The translations under genes and the position numbers were made by a program. A DNA stretch of 64,000 nt from Altererythrobacter aquiaggeris (GTDB lineage Bacteria > Pseudomonadota > Alphaproteobacteria > Sphingomonadales > Sphingomonadaceae): assembly GCF_037154015.1 (NCBI RefSeq), contig NZ_JBANRL010000001.1:682001-746000 (forward strand), read 5' to 3'. Positions 9,734 to 18,321 of the stretch are shown piece by piece. The notes under the pieces are model-generated. The model worked only from the letters and a program-made list of their open reading frames with translations, was not told the DNA's origin and made no database searches. Each line of letters starts with the position of its first letter. The stretch's first letter is position 1.

Positions 9734-10846
9734 ATGCATCCGGGGGCCGAATATTCACTGGACGAAACCGCCGACGGCGGACCCAGGCTGGTATTCTCCG
9801 GTCCCCTGCTGCTGTCTACGGTTGGCGAAATTGCGCATGATATCCGCAATTTGGCTGGGCCATTGTCGCAAATCGACATCAGCGGCGTAACCGACATCGA
9901 TACGGTCGGCGCATGGACAGCCTCCGATATCGCGGCCCGGCATGATGCCGTGATAATTGGCGCAGACAGCCGTGCCGAACGATTGATCGAAGCGGTCAAA
10001 TCGTCGCGTAACGAGGCGCCAATCCGGCCCGCGCGAACGCCCGTGATCGAACGCGTTCCCCTGGCCGTGGGCGAACGGCTTACAAACTGGTGGTGGGGCT
10101 TTCGCAATCTTCTGGGATTCCTCGGCAGCATCATAGTCGCGATTGGCGTGACATTCCGTCATCCCCGGCGGTTCCGCGGGAAGGCATTTGTGCGCCAGAT
10201 GGAACTGGTGGGCGTATCGTCGCTGGGCATTATCGGGCTGATGAGTTTTCTTATCGGGATTGTGATATCGCAGCAGGGCGCGGTGCAACTTGCCGCTTTC
10301 GGGGCAGAGGCGCTGACGGTGAATTTGACCGGGCGCATCTCGCTGCGCGAACTTGGCGTCCTGATGACTGCGATCATGGTGGCGGGCCGGTCCGGTTCTG
10401 CATTCGCCGCACAGATCGGCACGATGAAACTGACCGAAGAAGTTGATGCGATGAGAACCATCGGCATTTCTCCGATCGAGGCGCTGGTCCTGCCGCGGAT
10501 TTTTGCATCGACGGTGATGATGGTCTTGCTCGGGGCATATTCTGCGGGGATGGCGATCGTTGGCGGCGCGTTCATTTCCGACTTGATGTTGGGCATCCCG
10601 TTTTTCACTTTTCTAGCCAGAATTCAGGAAGTTGTTCCGACCTATGATTTATGGGTCGGGCTGCTGAAAGCGCCGGTTTTCGGCCTTATCGTGGGTATTG
10701 CCGGTTGTTACCAGGGGATGCAGGTGAAGGATAATTCCGAACAGGTCGGCAAACGCACCACAGCAGCCGTGGTGCAGGCGATCTTCATGGTTATCGTGCT
10801 CGACGCCTTCTTTGCAGTTTTTTTCACGGAGCTTGGCTGGGCATGA
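9734..10846 (+). CDS. MlaE-type ABC transporter permease with N-terminal STAS-like domain
   Basis: This is the permease of an Mla-type phospholipid/sterol ABC transporter, 370 residues from ATG 9734. An in-frame GTG at 9695 is a less likely start. Residues 1-95 form a STAS-like domain (DISGVTDIDTVGAWT). The MlaE permease domain follows, with the family hallmarks GLMSFLIGIVISQQGA, a TGRISLRELGVLMTAI stretch and a C-terminal hydrophobic pair. The next gene, an ATPase, overlaps its end by four bases. The set MlaE-MlaF-MlaD-lipoprotein moves lipids between inner membrane and periplasm to maintain outer-membrane asymmetry. Confidence 0.9.
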   Translation: MHPGAEYSLDETADGGPRLVFSGPLLLSTVGEIAHDIRNLAGPLSQIDISGVTDIDTVGAWTASDIAARHDAVIIGADSRAERLIEAVKSSRNEAPIRPARTPVIERVPLAVGERLTNWWWGFRNLLGFLGSIIVAIGVTFRHPRRFRGKAFVRQMELVGVSSLGIIGLMSFLIGIVISQQGAVQLAAFGAEALTVNLTGRISLRELGVLMTAIMVAGRSGSAFAAQIGTMKLTEEVDAMRTIGISPIEALVLPRIFASTVMMVLLGAYSAGMAIVGGAFISDLMLGIPFFTFLARIQEVVPTYDLWVGLLKAPVFGLIVGIAGCYQGMQVKDNSEQVGKRTTAAVVQAIFMVIVLDAFFAVFFTELGWA

Positions 10847-11736
10847 CCGAAGAAGGGCACGTCAGGCACACAAAAGGGCAGCGGTTCCGTGACGAACATC
10901 CTATTGTCGTACGCGGACTGACCAATCGTTTTGGCTCGCAGGTAGTGCATGAGGACCTTTCACTTGATGTGAAGCGCGGCGAAATTTTGGGCGTAGTTGG
11001 CGGGTCGGGGACAGGAAAATCTGTCCTGATGCGCTCGATAATCGGTCTTCAGCAGCCGACCGCCGGCGATATCGATGTTTTCGGAAGGTCGATGACCGAT
11101 GCGGAACCTGACGAAGAAATCGGTGTTCGCAACCGCTGGGGCGTGCTTTTTCAGGGCGGCGCACTTTTTTCGACTCTTACGGTCGGCGAGAATGTCGAGG
11201 TGCCGATACGCCAGTTCTTTCCCGAAATTGACGATGACTTGCGGCGCGAGATTGCCAAATACAAAGTCATCATGTCCGGCCTGCCGGAAGAAGCCACAGC
11301 GAAGTTTCCGTCCGAACTGTCGGGCGGGATGCGCAAACGCGCCGGTTTGGCACGGGCGTTGGCGCTGGACCCGGAATTGCTGTTTCTTGATGAGCCGACC
11401 GCCGGGCTCGACCCGGTCGGTGCTGCCAAATTTGATCAGCTGACGCGTGAATTGCAGGAAACGCTCGGCCTGACCGTATTTTTGATCACGCATGATCTCG
11501 ATACATTGTATGAAATTTGTGACCGGGTGGCAGTCCTCGCTGACAGACAGGTAATCGCGGTTGGCACGATCCCGGAACTTCTGGCGCTCGATCACCCGTG
11601 GATCCAGGAATATTTCAACGGCCCGCGCGGCCGCGCAGCGAAGGCAAGTCAGGACCGCGACGAGGTTCGCAAGGCAGGGATCCGGGCCGCTGATGCGAGC
11701 AAGACATTGGACAAGCCCCCCAAGGCGGGGGCATAA
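10843..11736 (+). CDS. MlaF-type ABC transporter ATP-binding protein
   Basis: This nucleotide-binding subunit has 297 residues. Walker A GGSGTGKS is at residues 53-60, the ABC signature LSGGM at 159-163, and Walker B LLFLDEP at about 180-185, followed by TAGLDPVGA and a switch histidine in FLITHDLD. The signature LSGGM, rather than LSGGQ, is usual for MlaF/Ttg2A-type ATPases. The C-terminal extension of about 40 residues is charged and Lys-rich (KASQDRDEVRKAG). It overlaps the permease gene by four bases and is followed after 11 bases by the MCE protein gene. Confidence 0.93.
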   Translation: MTEEGHVRHTKGQRFRDEHPIVVRGLTNRFGSQVVHEDLSLDVKRGEILGVVGGSGTGKSVLMRSIIGLQQPTAGDIDVFGRSMTDAEPDEEIGVRNRWGVLFQGGALFSTLTVGENVEVPIRQFFPEIDDDLRREIAKYKVIMSGLPEEATAKFPSELSGGMRKRAGLARALALDPELLFLDEPTAGLDPVGAAKFDQLTRELQETLGLTVFLITHDLDTLYEICDRVAVLADRQVIAVGTIPELLALDHPWIQEYFNGPRGRAAKASQDRDEVRKAGIRAADASKTLDKPPKAGA

Positions 11737-11747
11737 GGACGTAAGTC

Positions 11748-12707
11748 ATGGAAACACGTGCAAATCATGTTTGGGTGGGGGCGGTCACATTGGTGCTGCT
11801 TGCGGGGCTGGCCGCCTTTATCATCTGGCTCGCCCGCCTGAACGAGGGCGAGCAGAACGAATATGACGTGTTCTTCAAACAATCTGTCGATGGGCTGGCA
11901 ACCGGTTCGCAGGTAACCTTTGCCGGTGTTCCCGCGGGTCAGGTCAAGCAGATTGCGCTCTGGCCGACTGATCCCGATTTTGTTCGGGTGCGTCTGAAAA
12001 TCAACGAAGATATTCCGATCCTTGTCGGTACGACTGCAACTATCCAGGGCAGCTTTACCGGCGTCTCCACCATCCAGCTCGACGGTGCGGTCAAAGGCGC
12101 CCAGCCCATTACGTGCGGGTCCGGCGATATTCGCAGAAGTTGCCCGGAGGGTGTGCCCGTCATCCCGCCAAAGCCAGGCGGGCTTGGGGAAATATTGTCC
12201 AACGCGCCGCTTTTGCTCGAACGGCTGGCTACGCTGACAGAGCGGTTGTCGCTGGTATTGTCAGACGATAACCAGAATTCGATCGCGGGCATCTTGCGCA
12301 ATACCAATGCGATGAGCGCAAATCTGGCCGAAGCGACGCCGCAAGTTAAGAATACCATGGCCGAGTTGCAGCTGACTTTGCGCGAATCCGCCGAAGCGCT
12401 TGATGCGTTTGAAAAAGTGATGGGCTCCACCGACCAGTTGCTTAACAAGGAAGGTGCATCGCTGGCCACGGAACTCAGGGGAACGCTGAAATCGGCTGAT
12501 GCGGCCGCCAGGGCGCTGGAAACCACCCTGACTGATGTGCGTCCCGCCACGCGCCAACTTGCGGAAAGCACATTGCCGGCAGCGGAAGCCACTTTGCGCG
12601 ATTTGCGTGCGACGAGCAAGGCGTTGCGCAGCGTCACGGAAAGTATCGAATCGCAGGGCGCCGGCTCCCTGATTAGCGGGCAGAAGTTGCCCGATTACAA
12701 GCCTTGA
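11748..12707 (+). CDS. MlaD-type MCE domain protein
   Basis: This 319-residue periplasmic substrate-binding component of the Mla-type transporter is anchored by one N-terminal transmembrane helix (GAVTLVLLAGLAAFIIWLA). The MCE domain follows at residues about 40-115, including VDGLATGSQVTFAGVPAGQV. The C-terminal half is long, helical and Ala/Leu-rich, like the region that forms coiled or tunnel structures in longer MCE proteins. It lies between the ATPase and the auxiliary lipoprotein in one operon. It presumably forms a hexameric ring that receives lipid from the permease. Confidence 0.92.
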   Translation: METRANHVWVGAVTLVLLAGLAAFIIWLARLNEGEQNEYDVFFKQSVDGLATGSQVTFAGVPAGQVKQIALWPTDPDFVRVRLKINEDIPILVGTTATIQGSFTGVSTIQLDGAVKGAQPITCGSGDIRRSCPEGVPVIPPKPGGLGEILSNAPLLLERLATLTERLSLVLSDDNQNSIAGILRNTNAMSANLAEATPQVKNTMAELQLTLRESAEALDAFEKVMGSTDQLLNKEGASLATELRGTLKSADAAARALETTLTDVRPATRQLAESTLPAAEATLRDLRATSKALRSVTESIESQGAGSLISGQKLPDYKP

Positions 12708-12718
12708 GGTCCCAGATC

Positions 12719-13309
12719 ATGAACCGCACCCTATCCCGTATTTCTGCCATCGCACTGCTGACCGCACTTGGCGGATGTGTAAGCCTTGGCGGCGCTGATG
12801 TGCCGGAAAATCTGCTGACGTTGACCCCTACAAACGCGCTTCCGGCCGGCGCAACCGCTTCGGGAACGATGGCCAACGCCATCGCAATCATCGAACCCAA
12901 TGCGCCCCAGCGTCTGGATGTAACGCGGGTGCCGGTTCAGGTGACAGATGCAAAAATCGCATATCTGGAAGATGCGGTCTGGGTCGAAAAACCTGCGAAA
13001 CTGTTCCGGCGTTTGCTGTCAGAAACAATCGCGGCACGGGGCAACCGGCTGGTGATCGACGGTGCCGACCCCGATCTGCCGGCGCAGACGAGGCTTTATG
13101 GCACCATGCTCGACATGGGCTACGACGTGCAGACTTCGTCGGTTGTGGTGCGGTATGAAGCCATTCGCGAATTTACCACTGGCGAGATCCAGACGCGGCG
13201 CTTTGAAAGCATTGTTCCAGGCATCCCCGCAACCGCAGCGGGGGTGGGACCGGCGCTTAATCAGGCGGCCAATGACGTCGCTGGCCAGATTGCCGACTGG
13301 GTGGGGTAG
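12719..13309 (+). CDS. ABC-type transport auxiliary lipoprotein (PqiC/ABC_trans_aux type)
   Basis: The ATG at 12719 gives a 196-residue protein with a lipobox ending LTALGGC, so Cys20 is the predicted lipidated residue. The in-frame TTG at 12704 would add a few residues in front of the signal peptide and is rejected. The mature part resembles the auxiliary lipoprotein domain found last in many alphaproteobacterial MCE operons, with the pattern IEPNAPQRLDVTRVPV and a C-terminal helix ALNQAANDVAGQIADWVG. It probably links the MCE ring to the outer membrane. The convergent ATP12 gene ends six bases downstream. Confidence 0.85.
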   Translation: MNRTLSRISAIALLTALGGCVSLGGADVPENLLTLTPTNALPAGATASGTMANAIAIIEPNAPQRLDVTRVPVQVTDAKIAYLEDAVWVEKPAKLFRRLLSETIAARGNRLVIDGADPDLPAQTRLYGTMLDMGYDVQTSSVVVRYEAIREFTTGEIQTRRFESIVPGIPATAAGVGPALNQAANDVAGQIADWVG

Positions 13310-13315
13310 CGCCGA

Positions 13316-14035
13316 TCAGACCCGGGCTTTAGCCAGCGCTGCAAAGCGCACCGCGGCGGTGAAATTGCTTAGCCGTTCGGCCCTGAGTTTCGCGGCCTGT
13401 TCATCTTTGCCCCATTGTTCGACCTGCCAATCTTCCTCCAGATTGGCGAGCGCCCATAACGCTTCCGCATCGGCACCATCATCAAGTGCGGCCAGTCCTA
13501 TGCAAAGTGATGCAGCTAATGATGCGGCAGTCGTCAGTGCAGCCAACGCAAAGTCATCCAGACCTGACAAATGGCGCTTCAGGTTCGCGATAGCGGCTTC
13601 GGGCTGCGGCCTGTGCATGAGCCCACTGGTTCGCTCCATCCTGAGACCGTAACTCTCCTCAAACGCGGCCAATACCGGATCCCAGCGCTCAGTCTGCCGC
13701 CGGTAAAGCGCGTCGTCGGGGTCCGCACGGTAGCACAGCGTGTCGGTCTCGGCATATTCGAGCAATTTCGCGATTGCCGTTTCGCGGTCTGCTGCGACGA
13801 TATCGATTGCATAGTCGGATGCATCTCGCAGGGTCAGTCCTCGCGGATCAATTTCGTCACCCTGAATATTCCATTCGGCGGCCATCGCTTCTGCCAGAGC
13901 GCGAGCGACGACAATCTGGGCAGCACCGTTGGCGGTTTTGACCGCGCGGCCATCAAGTTCAACCTGCCACCCACCATTTGCATTGCAGACTGCCGCGGAT
14001 TTGTAGAACCGTTTCATTCCGGCGGGCTCCGCCAT
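13316..14035 (-). CDS. ATP12 family F1-ATPase assembly chaperone
   Basis: ATP12 proteins assist assembly of the F1-ATPase alpha subunit in mitochondria and occur in alphaproteobacteria. The ATG at 14035 (MAEPAGMKRFYK) gives 239 residues. A longer in-frame extension to 14116 lies inside the neighbouring gene and is rejected. Family features are RFYKSAAV, WQVELDGRAVKT near the start, the central DTLCYRADPD and the C-terminal EDWQVEQWGKDEQA. It is the last gene of a minus-strand operon and overlaps the preceding 73-residue gene by 22 bases, so the two are likely coupled. Confidence 0.92.
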   Translation of the reverse strand: MAEPAGMKRFYKSAAVCNANGGWQVELDGRAVKTANGAAQIVVARALAEAMAAEWNIQGDEIDPRGLTLRDASDYAIDIVAADRETAIAKLLEYAETDTLCYRADPDDALYRRQTERWDPVLAAFEESYGLRMERTSGLMHRPQPEAAIANLKRHLSGLDDFALAALTTAASLAASLCIGLAALDDGADAEALWALANLEEDWQVEQWGKDEQAAKLRAERLSNFTAAVRFAALAKARV

Positions 14036-14235
14036 CGGCGCGACAGAAATACAGGTAGGATCAGAAATGCGAACAATCCGAGAAACAGCAAACCGTATCC
14101 AAGCCCAGGAGGCCAACCGAGACTTCCTGCTACCGTGGCCAGGCCCAAAGCAGCCATCACAGCGCCCGCTATTCTCGCAAAAATTATCACGAAAAATCGG
14201 CGCTTTGCGGGGCCGTCATCTGCCGGATTGTTCAT
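14014..14235 (-). CDS. Small two-helix membrane protein
   Basis: This 73-residue protein has two predicted transmembrane segments (FVIIFARIAGAVMAALGLA and YGLLFLGLFAFLILPVFL) joined by a short Gly/Pro loop (GSLGWPPGLG). Its tail is basic (SRRWRSPPE). It starts with an ATGA overlap with the HAD phosphatase gene upstream and overlaps the start of ATP12 downstream. I do not recognise the family. Its position before ATP12 suggests a membrane-related partner, but this is only context. Confidence 0.7.
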   Translation of the reverse strand: MNNPADDGPAKRRFFVIIFARIAGAVMAALGLATVAGSLGWPPGLGYGLLFLGLFAFLILPVFLSRRWRSPPE

Positions 14236-14906
14236 CGGGAATCCTTTGTCATGGCCGATAGCTGACTGCCAATCTGGGCGGCATCATCAACGACACAGGT
14301 CGCGCCTGCATCGAGCAGTTCATGGGGCGGATGGTAGCCCCACGAAACACCTATCGATCTGACGCGCGCAGCAACGCCGGCCATGATGTCGAAGCTGGTA
14401 TCGCCAATCATGATGGTATCGCGCCGCTCCGCCTGCGCATCTGCCATGGCTTTATTCAGCATGGCGGGATGAGGTTTCGAGGGGTGCCGGTCTGCCGTTT
14501 GTAGGCTGCAAAATAGGTCTGATATCCCGTGTCCGGCAAGGCAGGCTTGCAACCCGCGATCCGATTTGCCCGTCGCAACGGCCAGCGCCCAGCCATCGGC
14601 GTGCAAAGCGCGCAGAACCTGTTCGATCCCTTCAAACAGCGGCTCGTGCAAGCGCCCCGCCATGCGGCTGTCGCGGAAGGATTGCTTGTAAGCGTCCACG
14701 ATCGCTTCCTGAACGGCTGCAGTGAAGTGCGGCGACAGATGACGCACCGCTTGCGGCAGGCTGAGACCGACGATGCGCCGGATTTCGGTGCGCGAAGGGG
14801 CTTGTTCGTTTACCTCGGCAAAGGCTGCTTCCATTGCATCGCACACTGCGGCTTGCCCATCGACAAGTGTCCCGTCGCAATCGAATATGGCCAGCCGTAC
14901 CGTCAC
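14232..14906 (-). CDS. HAD-IA hydrolase, phosphoglycolate phosphatase-like
   Basis: This 224-residue haloacid dehalogenase family phosphatase carries motif I FDCDGTLVDG, with the nucleophile and acid/base aspartates at residues 9 and 11. The helical cap follows at residues 15-80, then motif II in VATGKSDRG, a lysine in HPSKPHP (motif III), and motif IV GDTSFDIMAG. The pattern fits the phosphoglycolate phosphatase/Gph branch, but the true substrate cannot be fixed from sequence. The start overlaps the stop of the PaiB-like gene (ATGA). Confidence 0.88.
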   Translation of the reverse strand: MTVRLAIFDCDGTLVDGQAAVCDAMEAAFAEVNEQAPSRTEIRRIVGLSLPQAVRHLSPHFTAAVQEAIVDAYKQSFRDSRMAGRLHEPLFEGIEQVLRALHADGWALAVATGKSDRGLQACLAGHGISDLFCSLQTADRHPSKPHPAMLNKAMADAQAERRDTIMIGDTSFDIMAGVAARVRSIGVSWGYHPPHELLDAGATCVVDDAAQIGSQLSAMTKDSR

Positions 14907-15505
14907 GGCGCCAATGTTCGCATCATTTGTGCTATACCGGGGCTGCCTGACGCCTCAAGACCCTTGATAACGTTGGCGCGGTCTGTCGCCGACTGTTTCT
15001 GATTGAGCTTGAAGGTCGGTCGCCATGCCTGAATCTCCAGTTCGAAACCGATTATCGCAGACAGCATTTTCCGAAACACGCCTTCATCCATCTTTTCGCG
15101 GGACCATGGTATGCCGCCCTGAATCCGGGCTTCCTGTCGTGATGAAAGGTTGTCGAGCAAAGCGATTAGCCCCTCCTGATCCATTCTTCGTACCCGGCCT
15201 TCGAGTTCCAGCGCCACATAATTCCACGTCGGAGCCTGGCTCTGGTCCGAATACCAGCGTGGGCTCACATAACCATCGGGTCCGTTTACCGTAACAAGCG
15301 CAGTGGCGCCCGTCAGATGTTTGGCCAACGCATTTCCGCGCGCAATATGGAATCGCACAGTCCCGTCACCGGTGGAAATCAGCGGCGTGTGCGCGACACG
15401 GGGCCCGTCCGGAGTAGCGGCAAATACCATGCCAAAGCCCACTTCCCCGATCAGCGCCTCGTGCAGTGCGCGGTCATCGTTCCAGTACGCTGGATTGGGA
15501 TGCAT
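14903..15505 (-). CDS. PaiB-like FMN-binding protein (putative negative regulator)
   Basis: This 200-residue protein matches the FMN-binding PaiB family. It starts HPNPAYW, has HTPLIS in the first beta strands, the segment HIARGNALAKHL, and the diagnostic VSPRWYSDQSQAPTWNY. PaiB proteins have a split-barrel flavin fold and were named as transcriptional repressors of protease and sporulation genes in Bacillus. The actual activity in proteobacteria is not settled. Translation begins at a TAATG junction with the pseudouridine synthase gene. Confidence 0.9.
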   Translation of the reverse strand: MHPNPAYWNDDRALHEALIGEVGFGMVFAATPDGPRVAHTPLISTGDGTVRFHIARGNALAKHLTGATALVTVNGPDGYVSPRWYSDQSQAPTWNYVALELEGRVRRMDQEGLIALLDNLSSRQEARIQGGIPWSREKMDEGVFRKMLSAIIGFELEIQAWRPTFKLNQKQSATDRANVIKGLEASGSPGIAQMMRTLAP

Positions 15506-16722
15506 TAAGCGCGGGCTCCCTTGCCTTTGCCTCCGCGCGGGTTGGTTCCGCCGGGCCCGCTTTTCTTGGGGCGTGGTCGGGGCTTGGCCCCTTTTCGGGG
15601 AGTTTTGGGAGCGTTATGTGCGGGGCGCGGTCCGGTTTCGGACTTCGTATCGCCGCCGCGGCGCTTGCGTTCGCCGCGCTTGTCTTTGCGAACCTGCTTG
15701 GCATGCTGTTTGCCCGCCTGCTTTTGTTCGGTTTTGGTCGGCGGGGGCGGCGTGTCATCGACAAACACCCCGTCCGCCTCGTTAAAGCCCAACTGTTCCA
15801 TGCTTTGCGCAAAATGTTCGGGTAAAGGTGCTTGAATATCCAGCGGCGTGCCGTCGGGATGTTCAATAATCAACTGGCGGGCATGAAGGTGCATCTTGCG
15901 ACTGATAGTGCCGGTCAGAAAAGCGTCTTTTCCGCCATATTTTCCATCTCCTACGATCGGATGGCCGATCGCCGCCATATGCACCCGCAACTGATGGGTG
16001 CGGCCGGTGAGCGGCTGCAATTCGACCCAGCTGGTGCTGTTTCCCGCACGTTCGATTACGCGGTACCGTGTCTTGGCACTCTGGCCGCCCTTTTCATCGA
16101 CGTGCATTTTCTCACCGCCGGTGCCCGGCTGTTTTGAAAGCGGGAGATCGATCAAGCCATCATGGATATCGGGAACCCCGACAACCAGCGCCCAATAGAT
16201 CTTGCGTGCCGTACGACCGGAAAATCGCCGCGAAAAAAACGCGGCGCTTCCCGGTGTAGCCGCAACCAGAAGCACGCCGCTGGTATCCTTATCGAGCCGG
16301 TGGACCAGCCGAGGGCGAGGGCCCTTGCCGGTGACGTAGGCGTCCAGTAGACCGTCCACATGATGCTTGGTACCGGTGCCGCCCTGTGTCGCAAGACCCG
16401 GGGGTTTGTTAATTACAATCGCGGCCCGATCCCGGTGGATCGCCATTGCGTCGGCTTCGTCCAGTTGTGCGTCAGTCAGTTCCGGCCGGTCTATCGGACC
16501 GCTTTTGCTTTCCAACCCGCCCGGCGGGACGCGCAGCACCTGACCCGCGGCCAGCCTGTCTTCCGGCTTTGCGCGGCTGCCATCGATCCGCAGCTGACCG
16601 GTGCGTGCCCAGCGTGATACGGTTGCAAAACCGATCTGGGGTAGATTGCGTTTGAACCAGCGGTCCAGCCTAATGCCATCGTCATCGGGGCCGACAGTGA
16701 ATTGGCGAACTGAATCGGTCAT
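15505..16722 (-). CDS. RluA family 23S rRNA pseudouridine synthase with basic C-terminal tail
   Basis: The enzyme isomerises uridines in rRNA. It has an N-terminal S4 RNA-binding domain (residues about 16-70), then the catalytic domain with HRLDKDTSG (catalytic Asp144), followed by TGRTHQLRVHMAAIGHPI. The last 83 residues (from about 323) are low-complexity and rich in Lys, Arg, Pro and Gly. Most RluA proteins end at about 320 residues, so this tail is an addition likely to bind RNA. The crcB stop lies 10 bases upstream and the PaiB-like gene begins within its stop codon. Confidence 0.92.
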   Translation of the reverse strand: MTDSVRQFTVGPDDDGIRLDRWFKRNLPQIGFATVSRWARTGQLRIDGSRAKPEDRLAAGQVLRVPPGGLESKSGPIDRPELTDAQLDEADAMAIHRDRAAIVINKPPGLATQGGTGTKHHVDGLLDAYVTGKGPRPRLVHRLDKDTSGVLLVAATPGSAAFFSRRFSGRTARKIYWALVVGVPDIHDGLIDLPLSKQPGTGGEKMHVDEKGGQSAKTRYRVIERAGNSTSWVELQPLTGRTHQLRVHMAAIGHPIVGDGKYGGKDAFLTGTISRKMHLHARQLIIEHPDGTPLDIQAPLPEHFAQSMEQLGFNEADGVFVDDTPPPPTKTEQKQAGKQHAKQVRKDKRGERKRRGGDTKSETGPRPAHNAPKTPRKGAKPRPRPKKSGPGGTNPRGGKGKGARA

Positions 16723-16732
16723 GCGAGGGGGC

Positions 16733-17155
16733 TCATGCGAAAATCCTCATGGCGATCAGGCCAAGGTAAAGGGCGGTCAACCCGGCGAAAAGTGAAATGC
16801 CGACGTAAGTGACCGCAAGAGCGGGTTGTCCGCGTTCAATCAGCAGCATCATTTCCAGGCTGAATGCCGCAAATGTGGTGAAGCCCCCTAGCAGGCCGAC
16901 ACCGATGAGCAAGCGAAGATGCTCGTTCGCTGCTGCGCCGTGTTTGGCCAACCAGCCTGCCAGCATCCCCATGGCCAGACTTCCCAGCACATTGACGGCC
17001 AGTGTGGCCCAGGGAAATGCGACCATCGTCGCCGGGCCGAACCAATGCGCCATCGCGCGTCCCAGCTGGTGACGAAGAACTGCACCCGTGCCGCCTCCAA
17101 GGCCGACAATCAGGGCAGCTGTGAAAGTGGGCGTTAAGGATGGGGCGGCGCTCAT
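16733..17155 (-). CDS. crcB: CrcB/Fluc fluoride channel
   Basis: This fluoride exporter of the inner membrane functions as a dual-topology dimer. The ATG at 17155 gives 140 residues with four hydrophobic segments. Family motifs are GGGTGAVLRHQLG near the start, FPWATLAVNVLGS in helix 2 (the conserved asparagine) and GLLGGFTTFAAFS in helix 3. An in-frame extension to 17281 is rejected because it lacks family sequence and intrudes on the rpsU upstream region. I looked for a fluoride riboswitch in the 130 bases upstream and saw no convincing one. It heads the minus-strand operon with the pseudouridine synthase. Confidence 0.93.
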   Translation of the reverse strand: MSAAPSLTPTFTAALIVGLGGGTGAVLRHQLGRAMAHWFGPATMVAFPWATLAVNVLGSLAMGMLAGWLAKHGAAANEHLRLLIGVGLLGGFTTFAAFSLEMMLLIERGQPALAVTYVGISLFAGLTALYLGLIAMRIFA

Positions 17156-17388
17156 GATTTGCCGGTCTATACATCGGGACGCTATCAGGGAAGCACAGAG
17201 CGTACCAACCGGCCATGCATTCGTTAGACACCATCGCGAAACCCTTGCCATTCTCGGCCGATTCGCATATGTGGGTCGCAATTCGTGTCGTCTCCCTCGG
17301 GTTTCGACGCGCTTTTCTTTTGTATTTCAGGGTATTTTGCCCGCATTTTCGCGGCAAGTTCTCGTTTGGATTTGAGGTATTCGACTTT

Positions 17389-17592
17389 ATGCAGATCATG
17401 GTTCGCGATAACAATGTTGATCAGGCTCTCCGTGCGCTCAAGAAGAAGTTGCAGCGTGAAGGCGTGTACCGCGAGATGAAACTGCGTCGTCATTACGAAA
17501 AGCCCAGCGAGAAGCGCGCACGTGAAAAGGCCGCTGCTGTGCGCCGCGCTCGGAAAATGGAACGCAAACGGATGGAACGCGACGGCATTTAA
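17389..17592 (+). CDS. rpsU: 30S ribosomal protein S21
   Basis: This is a small-subunit ribosomal protein of 67 residues (starting [20 protein letters not shown]), very basic, with the alphaproteobacterial S21 pattern [19 protein letters not shown]. It acts near the anti-Shine-Dalgarno end of 16S rRNA during initiation. I chose ATG 17389 because the family begins MQ-(I/V)-(M/L)-VRDNNV. The long in-frame extension upstream is non-coding in character. It is divergent from crcB and followed by a strong intrinsic terminator, so it is probably monocistronic. Confidence 0.97.
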   Translation: MQIMVRDNNVDQALRALKKKLQREGVYREMKLRRHYEKPSEKRAREKAAAVRRARKMERKRMERDGI

Positions 17593-17655
17593 GCCCCGCA
17601 TCACTGCGCAGCGGGGTTATCTCATGCTTGCGCAGACCAGTTTCATAAGCCATCA

Positions 17656-17685
17656 GGGCGCGGAGAAATCTGCGCCCTTTTGTTT
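17656..17685 (+). terminator. Intrinsic terminator of rpsU
   Basis: The stem GGGCGCGGA pairs with TCTGCGCCC (one G-T wobble) around a GAAA tetraloop, followed by TTTTGTTT. It lies 63 bases after the rpsU stop and before the FKBP gene. A weaker CCCCGC/GCGGGG hairpin directly follows the rpsU stop at 17594-17616. Confidence 0.85.
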
Positions 17686-17725
17686 ACTGTCCATGAGCGC
17701 AGCATCAATTGCAGGATATGCCTAA

Positions 17726-18295
17726 ATGACCGAAGTTACCCGCGTTCCGTTACACCCGATTACTAAAGGCTCGCTCACCAAATTATGGTTGGGCGTTATT
17801 GTGGCGATCTTACTCGGTGCGGGCATTGCCTGGGCTTCGGCGCCGAAAGGCGTTTCGCTGGACACGATCCGCGAAGGCAGCGGGTCAGCCGCCAAGGAAG
17901 GCGATGTGCTGTTCATCAATTATGTCGGCAAACTGACCGACGGGACCGAATTCGACCGTTCGCAGCCATTGCCCATACCGCCCGGTATTTTGCCTGATGG
18001 AACCCCGTTCGTGCTTGAAGAGGGGCAAACTATCCCCGGCTTCTACGAGGGTTTGAAACAGGTTAGAAAAGGCGGGAAATACGAACTCTATATCCCTTCG
18101 GATATGGGATACGGGGCTGAACCACAGCCCGGTTCGCCAATTCCGCCCAATGCAGATCTGATTTTCGAGATCGAGGTGAACGATATTCTTGCGCGCGGAG
18201 ATGCCGATCGCCGGATGGCTGCGCTGCAGCAAATGATGGCCCAACAACAAGGTGCGGCAGGCGCTGCGGAGCCGGCTGCACCACAAGGCCAGTAG
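17726..18295 (+). CDS. FKBP-type peptidyl-prolyl cis-trans isomerase, membrane-anchored
   Basis: This prolyl isomerase assists folding in the periplasm. The protein has 189 residues. After a short cytoplasmic segment comes a single transmembrane helix (LWLGVIVAILLGAGIAWA, residues 17-34), then the FKBP domain at about 50-155 with GDVLFINYVGKLTDGTEFD, the VIPGF-like TIPGFYEGL and YIPSDMGYG. A Gln/Ala-rich tail ends the protein. It follows rpsU after a terminator, so it needs its own promoter. The following membrane protein gene starts 26 bases downstream. Confidence 0.93.
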   Translation: MTEVTRVPLHPITKGSLTKLWLGVIVAILLGAGIAWASAPKGVSLDTIREGSGSAAKEGDVLFINYVGKLTDGTEFDRSQPLPIPPGILPDGTPFVLEEGQTIPGFYEGLKQVRKGGKYELYIPSDMGYGAEPQPGSPIPPNADLIFEIEVNDILARGDADRRMAALQQMMAQQQGAAGAAEPAAPQGQ

Positions 18296-18321
18296 CCGGA
18301 CATTCGTAGCGGATAAAACCG

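Noticed and set aside
17156-17388. Possible fluoride riboswitch upstream of crcB
   Set aside because: I looked in the shared crcB/rpsU upstream region for the conserved fluoride-switch sequence and pseudoknot and saw no convincing match.
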